From positions 1 through 64,000 of the forward strand of contig JACAEL010000026.1 of assembly GCA_013388835.1 (NCBI GenBank): a stretch of 64,000 nt of DNA, in the 5' to 3' direction. This document shows, in pieces, positions 32,582-41,215 of this stretch; positions within the stretch are counted from its first letter, which is position 1; every line of letters begins with the position of its first letter. The notes under the pieces are model-generated. The model saw only the letters and a list, made by a program, of their open reading frames with translations. It did no database searches and was not told where the DNA came from. The translations under genes were made by a program, and so were the position numbers. The stretch comes from Candidatus Thorarchaeota archaeon (GTDB lineage Archaea; Asgardarchaeota; Thorarchaeia; Thorarchaeales; Thorarchaeaceae).

Positions 32582-34366
32582 ATGTCGGGCGAGGATGTTC
32601 GCAGAATCATTGAAGAGGCGACCAAGGAGTCACTCAACCAGTCCTTCACTGAAGCTGGACGCAAGTTTGTAGAGGCTGCGATGGCCAGCGAGCAACGAGG
32701 TGACATGGATGGTGCTGGTCGGCTCTACGGTCAAGCGGCGGATGCGTTCCTGAAGGCGGCAGAGAAATACCGAGCCTCCAAGAGTTACAAGAACGCTGCG
32801 CTCAACATGTGCGCGGCGGGAGACCTGTACTCCGAGCTAGCTGAAGCAGAGTCCGCCATGAAGGCCTATCAGAGAGCGGCTGAAGACCTGTTCTCTGCAT
32901 CGGATGAACACCTCATGTGGGGCGAAGAAGCGGAGACCAAGAAGGGAACCGCACTTGCGGTGGTAGCCTCGATGGTGTACATGATGATCGGCATGGAGTC
33001 CGAGGGTTTCAAGAGAGCGAAGGCCTTCACACTCAAGAACTCTTCGAAGCTGAGATATCCTGCTACAGTGAGGATAAGCGAGATACCACAGATGCTCGAA
33101 GGTGCCATCAGGTCAGTTGACATCTCTGCGTTCTCGTCTGCCGAGACGGCAGCAGTCACTGAGCTCAAGAGTGCCCTGATCAACGCTGGAGCCCAGGACT
33201 TTGTCAAGTATGTTGACAAGGGCCTTGACATGGTGAGGGAGATACTCCGCGGTCAGCTGAAGACTCCGAAGGTCACAACAAGACTGGAGTTGCCCATCGA
33301 TGCGACATTCAAAGAGCCGTTCCCCGTCACAGTGCACATAATCAATGAAGGCGACGGCGATGCCCTGAATCTCTCTGTGGAGTGGTTCTTGGACGACGAA
33401 CTTGTCTTCGTCACAGGTGAGAAGAAGCGTTCCTTCTCGAAGTTGCCGGCTGGGACTGAGTTCAGTCTCGAGATGAAGGCACGAGCTGCCAATCCCGACC
33501 TGATGGGAACCGCCGACTACCAGGTAATGCTCCGTGGTAGCTACCTCGACATGCTGAAGACCGAGTACACACTTCAAGCTGGACCGGGTAGTGTCATCGT
33601 TCGCGACTTCAAGATGACCGAGAAGCTCATGCACGACATCGATGTGAGTGATGGGCGTGTAGGTCTGCTGGGTCAGTCTGTCAGGTCGTCCAAATTGGAG
33701 AAGGCCCCGCTCCTCAGACTCCTGACCGGTCTTGAGTCATCACTTCTCAAGGCACGGGAAGAGATACGCGCCAAGGACCTCGACTCGGCACGAGCAAGAA
33801 TCGGTGTAGTCAACGAAGTGATTGACACTATAGACTCACTTCTGGGAGATGACGCACTGGTTCGGGAGGCTATCGCTCAAAGGGATGCCGAGAAGAAGGC
33901 ATACGCCCGTGCTCTCCTGACGCCTGTGCGAGAGACCCTCTCAAGAGCCATCAGTTCAAGAGAGGATGCGCTCAGGTCTGAGATTGCATCAAGCCTCACC
34001 AGATGGGATGCAGACGCTACGAACAAGATGCATCTTGCACAGGGAGCAAAGAGCGTGTCCACAGGTCTACAGGAAGTGACGAGAGAACTGGAATCGCTCT
34101 ACGCGCAGCTTCCTGCGGCGTCAGGCACCGAGAGCCCTGAAGAGGCTGCCCGGCGCACGAAGATTCGCACATGGGTGGAGTCACTGAAGTCGAAGGTTGC
34201 TGCCATGCAGGTTCAGGCCGCTAGCATGTCATCAAACCAGGCGCTAGTTCCTGTGCCTCGTCCCTCAATCCCCGAGAGAATCGAGCTGGCTCTGCGAGTC
34301 CTGAGAGAAGTGAGTGATGAGGTCGGCAGAACCCTTGAGGCCAAGAGTGCAGAGCTTGGTGTGTAG
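32582..34366 (+). CDS. Alpha-SNAP-like TPR protein with CARDB-like beta domain and coiled coil
   Basis: 594 residues from ATG 32582. Residues about 30-150 form TPR-type helical repeats (AGRLYGQAADAFLKAAEKYRA, then KNAALNMCAAGDLYSELAEA), the style of SNAP/14-3-3-like solenoids. Residues about 225-330 form a CARDB-like beta sandwich (PFPVTVHIINEGDGDALNLS). Residues about 365-590 are charged coiled coil. There is no signal peptide or membrane segment, so it is cytosolic, unlike most CARDB proteins. In eukaryotes alpha-SNAP-type solenoids act on membrane-fusion complexes; here only fold similarity is claimed. Another TPR gene of similar N-terminal style begins at 63815. Confidence 0.65.
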   Translation: MSGEDVRRIIEEATKESLNQSFTEAGRKFVEAAMASEQRGDMDGAGRLYGQAADAFLKAAEKYRASKSYKNAALNMCAAGDLYSELAEAESAMKAYQRAAEDLFSASDEHLMWGEEAETKKGTALAVVASMVYMMIGMESEGFKRAKAFTLKNSSKLRYPATVRISEIPQMLEGAIRSVDISAFSSAETAAVTELKSALINAGAQDFVKYVDKGLDMVREILRGQLKTPKVTTRLELPIDATFKEPFPVTVHIINEGDGDALNLSVEWFLDDELVFVTGEKKRSFSKLPAGTEFSLEMKARAANPDLMGTADYQVMLRGSYLDMLKTEYTLQAGPGSVIVRDFKMTEKLMHDIDVSDGRVGLLGQSVRSSKLEKAPLLRLLTGLESSLLKAREEIRAKDLDSARARIGVVNEVIDTIDSLLGDDALVREAIAQRDAEKKAYARALLTPVRETLSRAISSREDALRSEIASSLTRWDADATNKMHLAQGAKSVSTGLQEVTRELESLYAQLPAASGTESPEEAARRTKIRTWVESLKSKVAAMQVQAASMSSNQALVPVPRPSIPERIELALRVLREVSDEVGRTLEAKSAELGV

Positions 34367-34371
34367 CTCTG

Positions 34372-35574
34372 CTATCTCTTCCTCTCCATGAATGACTGAA
34401 GTCGGTCCATTGCCTCTGTGATTGTTTCAGGTGGCGGCAGATAGACACTCCTGAAGTGACCTGCACCGTACTTTGCGCAGAAGCCTGACCCGGGGACAAA
34501 TACCACGCCAGTGTTGTTGAGCACGTCGAGCACAAACTCCGTGTCGTTCTTCCATCTGCCCTTGAGTTCAATCTTGGGCATGATGTAGAAGGCCGCCTGT
34601 GGAAGTCTTGTGGAGATCGAGTCAATAGAGTTCAGTCTCTTGTAGATGGTGTCCCGGCGTTCACGAAGACGTCGCATCACATCTGACAGATGTCGCCCGT
34701 CGCTTCTCAGAGCGGCTGCCGCTGCAACCTGCGCAGGGGCGTTGACGCATATTCTGACTCGGGCCTGACGAATCATGGCGTCACGAAGCGGCTCGAGTTC
34801 GTTCTTCGGCTGGTGGAAGTACACGTATCCGACACGCCAGCCCGGCGCCAAGTACACCTTGCTCACACCGTTGAAGCCTACGACCGGCACATCCTTGGCC
34901 ACGCGTACCATCGGGGTCATGGGCTTGTCGAATGTGAGCTGGTCATAGATCTCGTCACTGATCAGTGGCAGACCGTGCTCTCCAGCAAGATTCACAATTG
35001 CACGCATGGTCTTCTCGTCGTAGACCGCACCTGTAGGATTGTTGGGATTGATGACGAGAATGCCGACGGTCTTGTCGCATATCTTCTTCCGCATGTCATC
35101 TATGTCAGGAGCCCAGTCCTCTTCTTCAATGGTCCTGTAGGTGACCGGTTCCCCTCCGAAGAAACTGATGTAGCTTATGTACGGAGGATATGAGGGACCG
35201 GGCACAAGCAACTGTGAGCCGTTCTCGATGAGTGAGCCTGCGAGAAACTGTATCGCCTCGGACACACCGCTGGTGACGATCATCGTGGAAGGGTCCACAG
35301 TGATACCGTTGACCCGTCTCTCCTTCTCGGCCGCTGCGTTCCGGAGCTCTTCTAGCCCTTCGGATGGTGAGTACCAGTTCGCACCGTCTCTTGTGGCAGT
35401 ACAGAGGGCATCCACCATGAAGTCTGGTGTTCGCCAGTCGAATACGTTGGGGTCGCCGATATTCAAGTAGATGGGTGTCTTTCCCTTCTCCTTCTGGTAC
35501 TTCTTCGCAGCAACCACTATGTCCCGTATGGCGTATTGAAGATTCGCAGCCCTAGCAGTTATTCTCATCTTCAT
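34372..35574 (-). CDS. PLP-dependent class I/II aminotransferase (alanine aminotransferase-like)
   Basis: About 400 residues. The PLP-binding lysine is in FNGVSKVYLAPGWRVGY. Other class I motifs are VTSGVSEAIQFLAG, LVPGPSYPPY, INPNNPTGAVY and ISDEIYDQL. The pattern resembles archaeal AlaA/aspartate-type enzymes that use pyruvate or glutamate; the exact substrate is uncertain. The frame opens at 35601, but ATG 35574 (MKMRITARA) matches the family start. The gene ends 5 nt from the convergent SNAP-like gene. Confidence 0.88.
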   Translation of the reverse strand: MKMRITARAANLQYAIRDIVVAAKKYQKEKGKTPIYLNIGDPNVFDWRTPDFMVDALCTATRDGANWYSPSEGLEELRNAAAEKERRVNGITVDPSTMIVTSGVSEAIQFLAGSLIENGSQLLVPGPSYPPYISYISFFGGEPVTYRTIEEEDWAPDIDDMRKKICDKTVGILVINPNNPTGAVYDEKTMRAIVNLAGEHGLPLISDEIYDQLTFDKPMTPMVRVAKDVPVVGFNGVSKVYLAPGWRVGYVYFHQPKNELEPLRDAMIRQARVRICVNAPAQVAAAAALRSDGRHLSDVMRRLRERRDTIYKRLNSIDSISTRLPQAAFYIMPKIELKGRWKNDTEFVLDVLNNTGVVFVPGSGFCAKYGAGHFRSVYLPPPETITEAMDRLQSFMERKR

Positions 35575-35601
35575 CGGTGACTCGCCCGGAGCGAGACCCA
35601 A

Positions 35602-35806
35602 GTTGACGGGTATTTACGGTTTGTGGACTGAACGCCCTTGATTGTCAGTGAGCGGGACTGATGACGTATGTTGTCCAGTGGCAATACAGTTGTCAGAGGG
35701 ACATGAGCAGACTCGGCTCTCAGTCACGACCGAGTCCCTATGTCCTGATAGGCTGGGCCTCATGCAAAACAGGACAGGGCACCGTCTGGTCTACAGAGTT
35801 GTGTCA
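35602..35806. other. Intergenic gap
   Basis: 205 bp between two minus-strand genes. I see no gene, hairpin or RNA in it. Confidence 0.3.
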
Positions 35807-36226
35807 CTATGTACGTAGGAGGTCTCCTATCTCCTTCGCGTATTTCCGCATATGCGTGATTGACAGGCCCATGGATGTCAGGTCCTTCGCGGAACCCATG
35901 ATGAGGAAGTCGCCTGCCTGGGAGAGCACGACGAAGCCTTTGCTACCCCTGATGATCACCTCGTATAGCTCGTCTAGGTCGAGCTTCTGAGCCGCCATCT
36001 CTCCCTGAACAAGCAGTGCCGCACTGACTGCCGCCATCAGGTCCGGGTCTGCATCGGACTCCTCCGTTGCGAAATAGGCCAGTTTGACTCCCTGCTTGCT
36101 GACCACTGCGATTGCATCGAGGTCCGTAAGATCAGTGAGCCCCATGAGCAGCTCCACAAGCTGTTTCTCCACTTTCGGGTCGAGGTTGGTAGACAATACG
36201 CGTTCCTCCGAGTCTGCAGAAGACAT
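35807..36226 (-). CDS. Roadblock/LC7 domain protein
   Basis: 139 residues. The single domain has the roadblock pattern: helix (VEKQLVELLMGLTDLTDLDAIAVVS as two blocks), hydrophobic strand with GVKLAYF, helix AAVSAALLVQGEMAAQ, then VIIRGSKGFVVLSQAG and FLIMGSAKDL. Roadblock proteins dimerise and regulate small GTPases of the Rag/MglA type. The frame extends upstream but ATG 36226 follows a TATTAAAG element (36240-36249), so the transcript is nearly leaderless. It sits 58 nt after the gelsolin-like gene, on the same strand. Confidence 0.85.
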   Translation of the reverse strand: MSSADSEERVLSTNLDPKVEKQLVELLMGLTDLTDLDAIAVVSKQGVKLAYFATEESDADPDLMAAVSAALLVQGEMAAQKLDLDELYEVIIRGSKGFVVLSQAGDFLIMGSAKDLTSMGLSITHMRKYAKEIGDLLRT

Positions 36227-36284
36227 TCTGTGCTGATGTCCTTTAATACTTTGACTGCACAGACTGAGCGGATGAGAACCCGCC

Positions 36285-37307
36285 TCACTTCGCCACAAGC
36301 TTGCGTTTGGCTGGCTTCTTTCCTTCGGTGGTGGCACCTGTCGACTCGGTTTCCTCGAGTTCCGACCTGAAGAAGCTTATCAGGTCCCCCAGTCGCTCTC
36401 TCATCTCTGCCTTTATTGGGCTCAATATGGCGTCAGGAGTGCCCTTCAGAAGCTCTATTCCGAGTACGCGTCCATCCTTGACGATCACCCTCGGAATGAA
36501 TCCTTCTGCCATGAAAGTGCCTTCTGGAGGATCGCGGACCTTCTCGAACCTTCGTTCTATCTTCTCCTGACCAAAGACCTTCACCTTGTGCTCGGCAACA
36601 GTGAAGATCTCGTTGTAGACAATCAGAAGTTCCCTCTGGTAGCCCTCCGGAGGGTCGGTGCGCTCAAGCTCCGCAATCATCTCACGAAGCTCTGGTGACA
36701 TCTCAGCCGCTGAAGCAGGTGCAGCCTGAGCCGTTCGAGCTGTGGCTGCAGAAGCTGACGGTACGCTCGTGGACGTGACGGCAGTACGTACCGGTGGCGG
36801 CTGGGGTGGTTGAGTGGTTTCCGCGCTCCTGCTGGGTCCCGTCGAGGTGGCCTGAGGAGGCGACACAGTAGTAGCGGCGCGAGTTGTCGGAGGGGGAGTA
36901 GTGGTCGCCGTTGTGGTTTCTGGTGCTGACGTCGCTGCGGCTGCTGTCTTTGGGGTTGGTGGAGGAGTGCTTGTGGTTGCAGTCTGTCTGGGAGGAGTTG
37001 GTTGTCCGGGCTTCATCACTGGTGTCGCTGCTGTTGAACCGTCCAGTGCAGAGAAGAACGTAGGCGGCTCCTCGCCTTCGTCGACAGCCTTCACTTTGAA
37101 GTGAAATCCGTACTCTGTTCGAAGATTGGTGGCCACACGTGCTCCTACGAACTTCGCTCTGATGTTCGCCTGAGTGCCTTTCCATAGGTATATGCTCTTT
37201 GTCGCATCGTCTACAACACACAGGACTCTCGTCGAGTCTAGACTGTCCTTCGATAGCTCGACCGGTGTGAGTGTCCCATCTTCAGAAACTTCGTACCCGA
37301 GAACCAT
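36285..37307 (-). CDS. Gelsolin-like domain protein with Pro/Thr-rich linker and extra C-terminal domain
   Basis: 340 residues. Residues about 25-88 match a single gelsolin-homology domain: VVDDATKSIYLWKGTQAN, a helix AKFVGARVATNL, and VDEGEEPPTFFSAL, the YVWxG and EGxEPxxF hallmarks. A Pro/Thr/Ala-rich linker (about 90-205) follows. The C-terminal domain (about 215-325) is not recognised; it contains EKVRDPPEGTFMAEGFIPRV. The tail is basic. AGGTG lies 8 nt before ATG 37307. Asgard gelsolins bind eukaryote-like actin; a one-domain version suits a capping, anchoring or regulatory role. No actin gene is in the window. Confidence 0.75.
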   Translation of the reverse strand: MVLGYEVSEDGTLTPVELSKDSLDSTRVLCVVDDATKSIYLWKGTQANIRAKFVGARVATNLRTEYGFHFKVKAVDEGEEPPTFFSALDGSTAATPVMKPGQPTPPRQTATTSTPPPTPKTAAAATSAPETTTATTTPPPTTRAATTVSPPQATSTGPSRSAETTQPPQPPPVRTAVTSTSVPSASAATARTAQAAPASAAEMSPELREMIAELERTDPPEGYQRELLIVYNEIFTVAEHKVKVFGQEKIERRFEKVRDPPEGTFMAEGFIPRVIVKDGRVLGIELLKGTPDAILSPIKAEMRERLGDLISFFRSELEETESTGATTEGKKPAKRKLVAK

Positions 37308-37523
37308 CTATCGTGCACCTGGGCCTGGGTCCTCACAAGATGCCAGTAGGCCAAGGAGAACTCCGTTTGGCTGAATCAGTCCATATCTTCTAGTGCTTAT
37401 CCTTGTCGGTAGTATATTACTCTTTGCTGGATATGTGCAGGGATGCCAGTCCGGTCCAGTCTGCCCGCGGCACCTACTTGACCCAAGCAGGGAAGCCTTA
37501 TCTTTCGGGTACCCCAACAGCGA

Positions 37524-38501
37524 TTGGTGTTCAATCTGGTTAGTCACGAAGAGGCAGTCGCTGTCTACCGACAGCGGCTATCAGAAGGTCCTCGTCTGAA
37601 GCCCATCCATTACGTCATGGGCTTTGGCTTCTCCGCAGCACTGATGGGCGTCACCACCTTTGATCTGATGCTCTATGTCAATGTGGTCTTGGACCTCGGT
37701 CTGATGCTGTCGCAGATAGAATCATACACACTGCTGATGCTCTTCGTTTGGGCGGCGGTCTGCCCGCTGTCCGTGTGCGTGATGTACTTGGTGCGGCAAA
37801 GACCGAGCGTGATCTCACTACTTCTCCGTGTCCATCGTTTCTTGAAACGCGGGACTGGTGAGTACTTCCTCTGCCCTGAACCAGGTGGTAGTGACCTCCG
37901 ACAGGTACTCAGAAGGTCTCTGTATGGCTCGGTCCTGGTATCAGGGATTGCGCTCACCGTTCTGAGCTTCCAGCTGATTGTCCCCTCGTCCAGTGAACAG
38001 GTAATGACCTTTGGAGCTGCAGTGATGGTTGTGAGTTTCATAGTCCTGCCACTGACTCTGATGGAGTTTTACTTCGGTCCGTGGCTCTTCAAGGACGCTG
38101 GTCTGTTTCACCTGGACTCACGAGACCGCTCTCTGAGTAATGTCGGTGATGACTTGGAGGACATGTTGGAGTTCTTCGCGGGCATCGACATATTGCTTGT
38201 GTGGCTGGAGATCACACTGAACACTAGTACTTGGGTCGCGCTCCTCATCATAGCCATAGTCCTAGGCCCTCTGTTTGCGATTATCATCAACTTCACTCTG
38301 GTCTTTACAATGATTGAGCGAGACGCGGTGACGTCGATGATCTCCTCGATAATGACCGACCATCAGATGGCCGACATTGTCCGTGACCCGGAGGGAATCC
38401 GGAAGAGGGTGCTTGCTCTAATAGACAAGAGGATGGTCATGCCTGCAGGAGAATCTGACGCACGAGAGGATTGCCATCTGAGTGAGACGGCGGTATCATG
38501 A
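37524..38501 (+). CDS. Uncharacterised polytopic membrane protein, about 325 residues
   Basis: About six hydrophobic segments: around residues 34-54, 66-88, 133-152, 162-185, 225-245 and 246-265. A charged cytosolic loop lies between the second and third, and a charged C-terminal tail (280-325) contains MTDHQMADIVRDPEGIRKRV. I do not recognise the family. TTG 37524 is preceded at about 25 nt by CTTATC, so the transcript may be leaderless. Its 3' end overlaps the convergent thiQ gene by 6 bp. It is divergent from the gelsolin-like gene. Confidence 0.6.
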   Translation: MVFNLVSHEEAVAVYRQRLSEGPRLKPIHYVMGFGFSAALMGVTTFDLMLYVNVVLDLGLMLSQIESYTLLMLFVWAAVCPLSVCVMYLVRQRPSVISLLLRVHRFLKRGTGEYFLCPEPGGSDLRQVLRRSLYGSVLVSGIALTVLSFQLIVPSSSEQVMTFGAAVMVVSFIVLPLTLMEFYFGPWLFKDAGLFHLDSRDRSLSNVGDDLEDMLEFFAGIDILLVWLEITLNTSTWVALLIIAIVLGPLFAIIINFTLVFTMIERDAVTSMISSIMTDHQMADIVRDPEGIRKRVLALIDKRMVMPAGESDAREDCHLSETAVS

Positions 38502-39557
38502 TGGCTTACTGACGACTCTCAACGACCCATCTCTTAGTTGTACGTTGACATGTGCGTCTTCGGAGAGATGCGGCAGTTCTCTCTGGGCCGTCAGACTCGT
38601 CACTCTGATGCCGTTGATGTCAAGCAGCGCACGAGTCATTCCTAGTCCACATGTCAGTGCAACGACTCTGGCTGGCAGTCCGTGTGGGTCGTCTCGGGCG
38701 GTGATTATCACGTCTTCAGGCTTGATGGTCACCGTCACTCTCGTTCCTACAGCTCCGCTGCCGATGGCTTGAAAGACCCCCCCGCATACTTCGACGCTCA
38801 ATCGGCCATTCTTGTAATCCTCCAGCACAACCGCATCCAGCAGATTGCCTCTTCCGACGAAGGAGGCAACAAACGCACTCGAAGGCATGTCGTAAATCTG
38901 TCTGGGCGTGCCTGTCTGGAGGACAACCCCCTCGTTAAGGACTGCCACCCGGTCTGCGATGGCGAACGCCTCCTCTTGACTGTGGGTCACGTATACGGTC
39001 GTGACCCCTAGCCTCTTCTGTATTGATCTAATCTCGGACTGGAGCCTCTCTCGAAGGACCAAGTCAAGTGAGGACAGTGGCTCGTCCAGAAGCAGAAGAC
39101 TTGGCCTTGTAGCAAGGGCTCTTGCGAGGGACACACGCTGCTGCTCGCCTCCGCTGAGCTCTCGTACCCGCCGACCGAGGAGATGTCTTATTTCAAGCAT
39201 GTCGGAGAGTTCGAGCACACGTTCACGTATCTGTGACTCTGTCCATCCTGCAATGTCCGGACCGAATGCGATGTTCTCCATCACGGACATGTTGGGGAAG
39301 AGTGCATGCCACTGAAACACCATCCCAATCCCTCTGGCACGAGGAGGGACGCCCGCCATGTCTCTGCCATCAAACTTTACGTGTCCACTCTCTGCTGAGA
39401 TGAAGCCCGCTATCATGCGCAGTGTTGTGGACTTTCCGGAACCGCTCGGGCCCAGCAGACACATGAGCTCACCATCCTCCACTGTCAGGTCGATGGGGCC
39501 TATTCGAGTCCCATCGGCGAACCTGCGAACCATCCCCTCGACCTCCACTCTCACCAT
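38496..39557 (-). CDS. thiQ: Thiamine ABC transporter ATPase
   Basis: 353 residues. Walker A GPSGSGKST, Q-loop FQWHALFPN, signature LSGGEQQR and Walker B LLLLDEPLSSLD are all intact, with a C-terminal TOBE-like regulatory domain (about 240-353). The subgroup is the Fe3+/spermidine/thiamine ATPases. The thiamine assignment rests on its place in an operon with a ThiB-like binding protein and the neighbouring ThiR regulator. The start ATG overlaps the permease stop (TAATG). Confidence 0.88.
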   Translation of the reverse strand: MVRVEVEGMVRRFADGTRIGPIDLTVEDGELMCLLGPSGSGKSTTLRMIAGFISAESGHVKFDGRDMAGVPPRARGIGMVFQWHALFPNMSVMENIAFGPDIAGWTESQIRERVLELSDMLEIRHLLGRRVRELSGGEQQRVSLARALATRPSLLLLDEPLSSLDLVLRERLQSEIRSIQKRLGVTTVYVTHSQEEAFAIADRVAVLNEGVVLQTGTPRQIYDMPSSAFVASFVGRGNLLDAVVLEDYKNGRLSVEVCGGVFQAIGSGAVGTRVTVTIKPEDVIITARDDPHGLPARVVALTCGLGMTRALLDINGIRVTSLTAQRELPHLSEDAHVNVQLRDGSLRVVSKPS

Positions 39558-41215
39558 TAGAAACGGCTCACCTTCTCGACCCCTGCGACTCTCTCAATCA
39601 ATACGAACGCTGTAATGCAGCACATCACCAACACCAGAGCTGCTGCGCCTGCATGGACGAATTTGCGTACACCGAGATACTGATACACCGCAACGGACAG
39701 TGTGATGTTCTGCGGGAGTGCTATGAAGAGCGTGGCAGACATCTCTCCGATGGCCATGGCGAAAGCGAATGCGGCTCCCACGGCAATACCGGGTGCCAGT
39801 ATGGGAAGTTCCACAAAGAACAGCTTCTGCAGCCGAGATGCGCCAAGGAGGTCAGCTTGGTCCATGATGTCTGGCTCCATTGCCAACAGCGCTATTTCTA
39901 TCGACCTCGTCGTGAAGGGCAGACCCACAATTGTCTGGGCGAAGACTATCAGAAGCCAAGGGTTCTGGCCCAGACCTAGTGGTACTGCAATGGCCTGCAT
40001 CAGACCGTAGGCGACCGTGATTGAGGACACTCCAAGCGGTAACATCACTAGTGCAGACGCGAGGGTGCCGGAGCGTGATGTCCTCCCCCTTCGCACATAC
40101 GCAAGCGGGAATGCCAGCAGTACTGCGAACAGCGTGGAGATGGATGCATAGAACAGGGAGTTGATGAGCGGGAGCAGACCTCCTCCAGTACCGAACACCA
40201 GCAGATTCTGAAGCCCTTCGAGTGTATATGTCCTCCGGACTGAGTCGTACACTGCGGAGTGAAACGTTGAAACGACTGGACCAGCAACCAGCACGACTAT
40301 CGCTGCTGAGTAGAGTACAACAAGCGTTCTCTGTGGTAGGGTCAAGTCTGACAGGTGCACGGTCCTGATTGAGCCCACAGTCATTGCCTGCTGCTCGTTC
40401 CTTGTCGCATAGGAATAGGCCACTGCGATGCTGGTGGTCACGAAAGCCTGCATCAGCACTAGCGCACTGGCCTCTGGATAGTCGAACGTTCTGAATGCGT
40501 TCCATATCTGAACCTCGACTGTCATGAAGTTGCCCTCTCCCAGTGCGAGCACAATGGGGAAAGACAGGAAACAGAATAGAAAGACTAGGAGTGAGGATGC
40601 CATGAGCGAGTGTGATATGTGTGGCAGTACTATCCGCCTAAGCCTCTGAAGTGGCGATGCGCCCAGTGCCTCAGCGACATCCTCCAGCTCGGGGGGCAAC
40701 CTTTGAAGAGATGAGGAGATTACCAGCAGGACTATTGGGATGTTGTAGAAGGCGTGGGCGAGCACTATGCCAAGAGGACCTGATGCAAGGTTGATCACGG
40801 ACGAAGTAGTGCCCAATATGGCCCCAAGAGCTGAGTCAACTATACCGTATGCTCCGAACATCCTGAGAAAGCCTATTACCACTGCAATCGGGGGCAGAAC
40901 GAAGGGGACTATGATAGTTGCACGCACCAGCGACTTTGCGCGGAAGTCGAGACGAGCAAGGATGAACGCGCCCGGCAGGCCGATGGCAAGTGTGAGTGCT
41001 GTACTCACGAGTGCCTGAGCAAATGTGAACTGCAGGGTCCTGTGAGTTACAACTGACCCGAGGGTGTCTGTGAGTGATAATGGCCACTGTGGAACCAGCC
41101 CAGCAAAGGTCACGTACGCGACAGGATAGAGGATGAAGACGACCAACACGGTCAACGGGATGACTAGCACCCACTGTGCTGTATGTGTTGGTCGCAAGTG
41201 AATCAGCACACTCAT
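39557..41215 (-). CDS. thiP: Thiamine ABC transporter permease, fused double permease
   Basis: About 552 residues with some 12 membrane helices in two homologous halves. Each half has an EAA-type loop (DVAEALGASPLQRLRRIVLPHI in the first; DQADLLGASRLQKLFFVELPIL in the second, quoted without flanks), the pattern of ThiP and FbpB. ATG 41215 overlaps the thiB stop (ATGA), showing translational coupling; the upstream in-frame codons are inside thiB. Confidence 0.88.
   Translation of the reverse strand: MSVLIHLRPTHTAQWVLVIPLTVLVVFILYPVAYVTFAGLVPQWPLSLTDTLGSVVTHRTLQFTFAQALVSTALTLAIGLPGAFILARLDFRAKSLVRATIIVPFVLPPIAVVIGFLRMFGAYGIVDSALGAILGTTSSVINLASGPLGIVLAHAFYNIPIVLLVISSSLQRLPPELEDVAEALGASPLQRLRRIVLPHISHSLMASSLLVFLFCFLSFPIVLALGEGNFMTVEVQIWNAFRTFDYPEASALVLMQAFVTTSIAVAYSYATRNEQQAMTVGSIRTVHLSDLTLPQRTLVVLYSAAIVVLVAGPVVSTFHSAVYDSVRRTYTLEGLQNLLVFGTGGGLLPLINSLFYASISTLFAVLLAFPLAYVRRGRTSRSGTLASALVMLPLGVSSITVAYGLMQAIAVPLGLGQNPWLLIVFAQTIVGLPFTTRSIEIALLAMEPDIMDQADLLGASRLQKLFFVELPILAPGIAVGAAFAFAMAIGEMSATLFIALPQNITLSVAVYQYLGVRKFVHAGAAALVLVMCCITAFVLIERVAGVEKVSRF

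Noticed and set aside
36901-37104. Plus-strand Val/Gly-rich frame within the gelsolin-like gene
   Set aside because: It is the antisense of the Pro/Thr/Ala linker, which yields Gly/Val-rich nonsense.
36703-37221. Ser/Thr/Asn-rich minus-strand frame overlapping the gelsolin-like gene
   Set aside because: Alternative frame of the low-complexity linker; no domain and no start signal.
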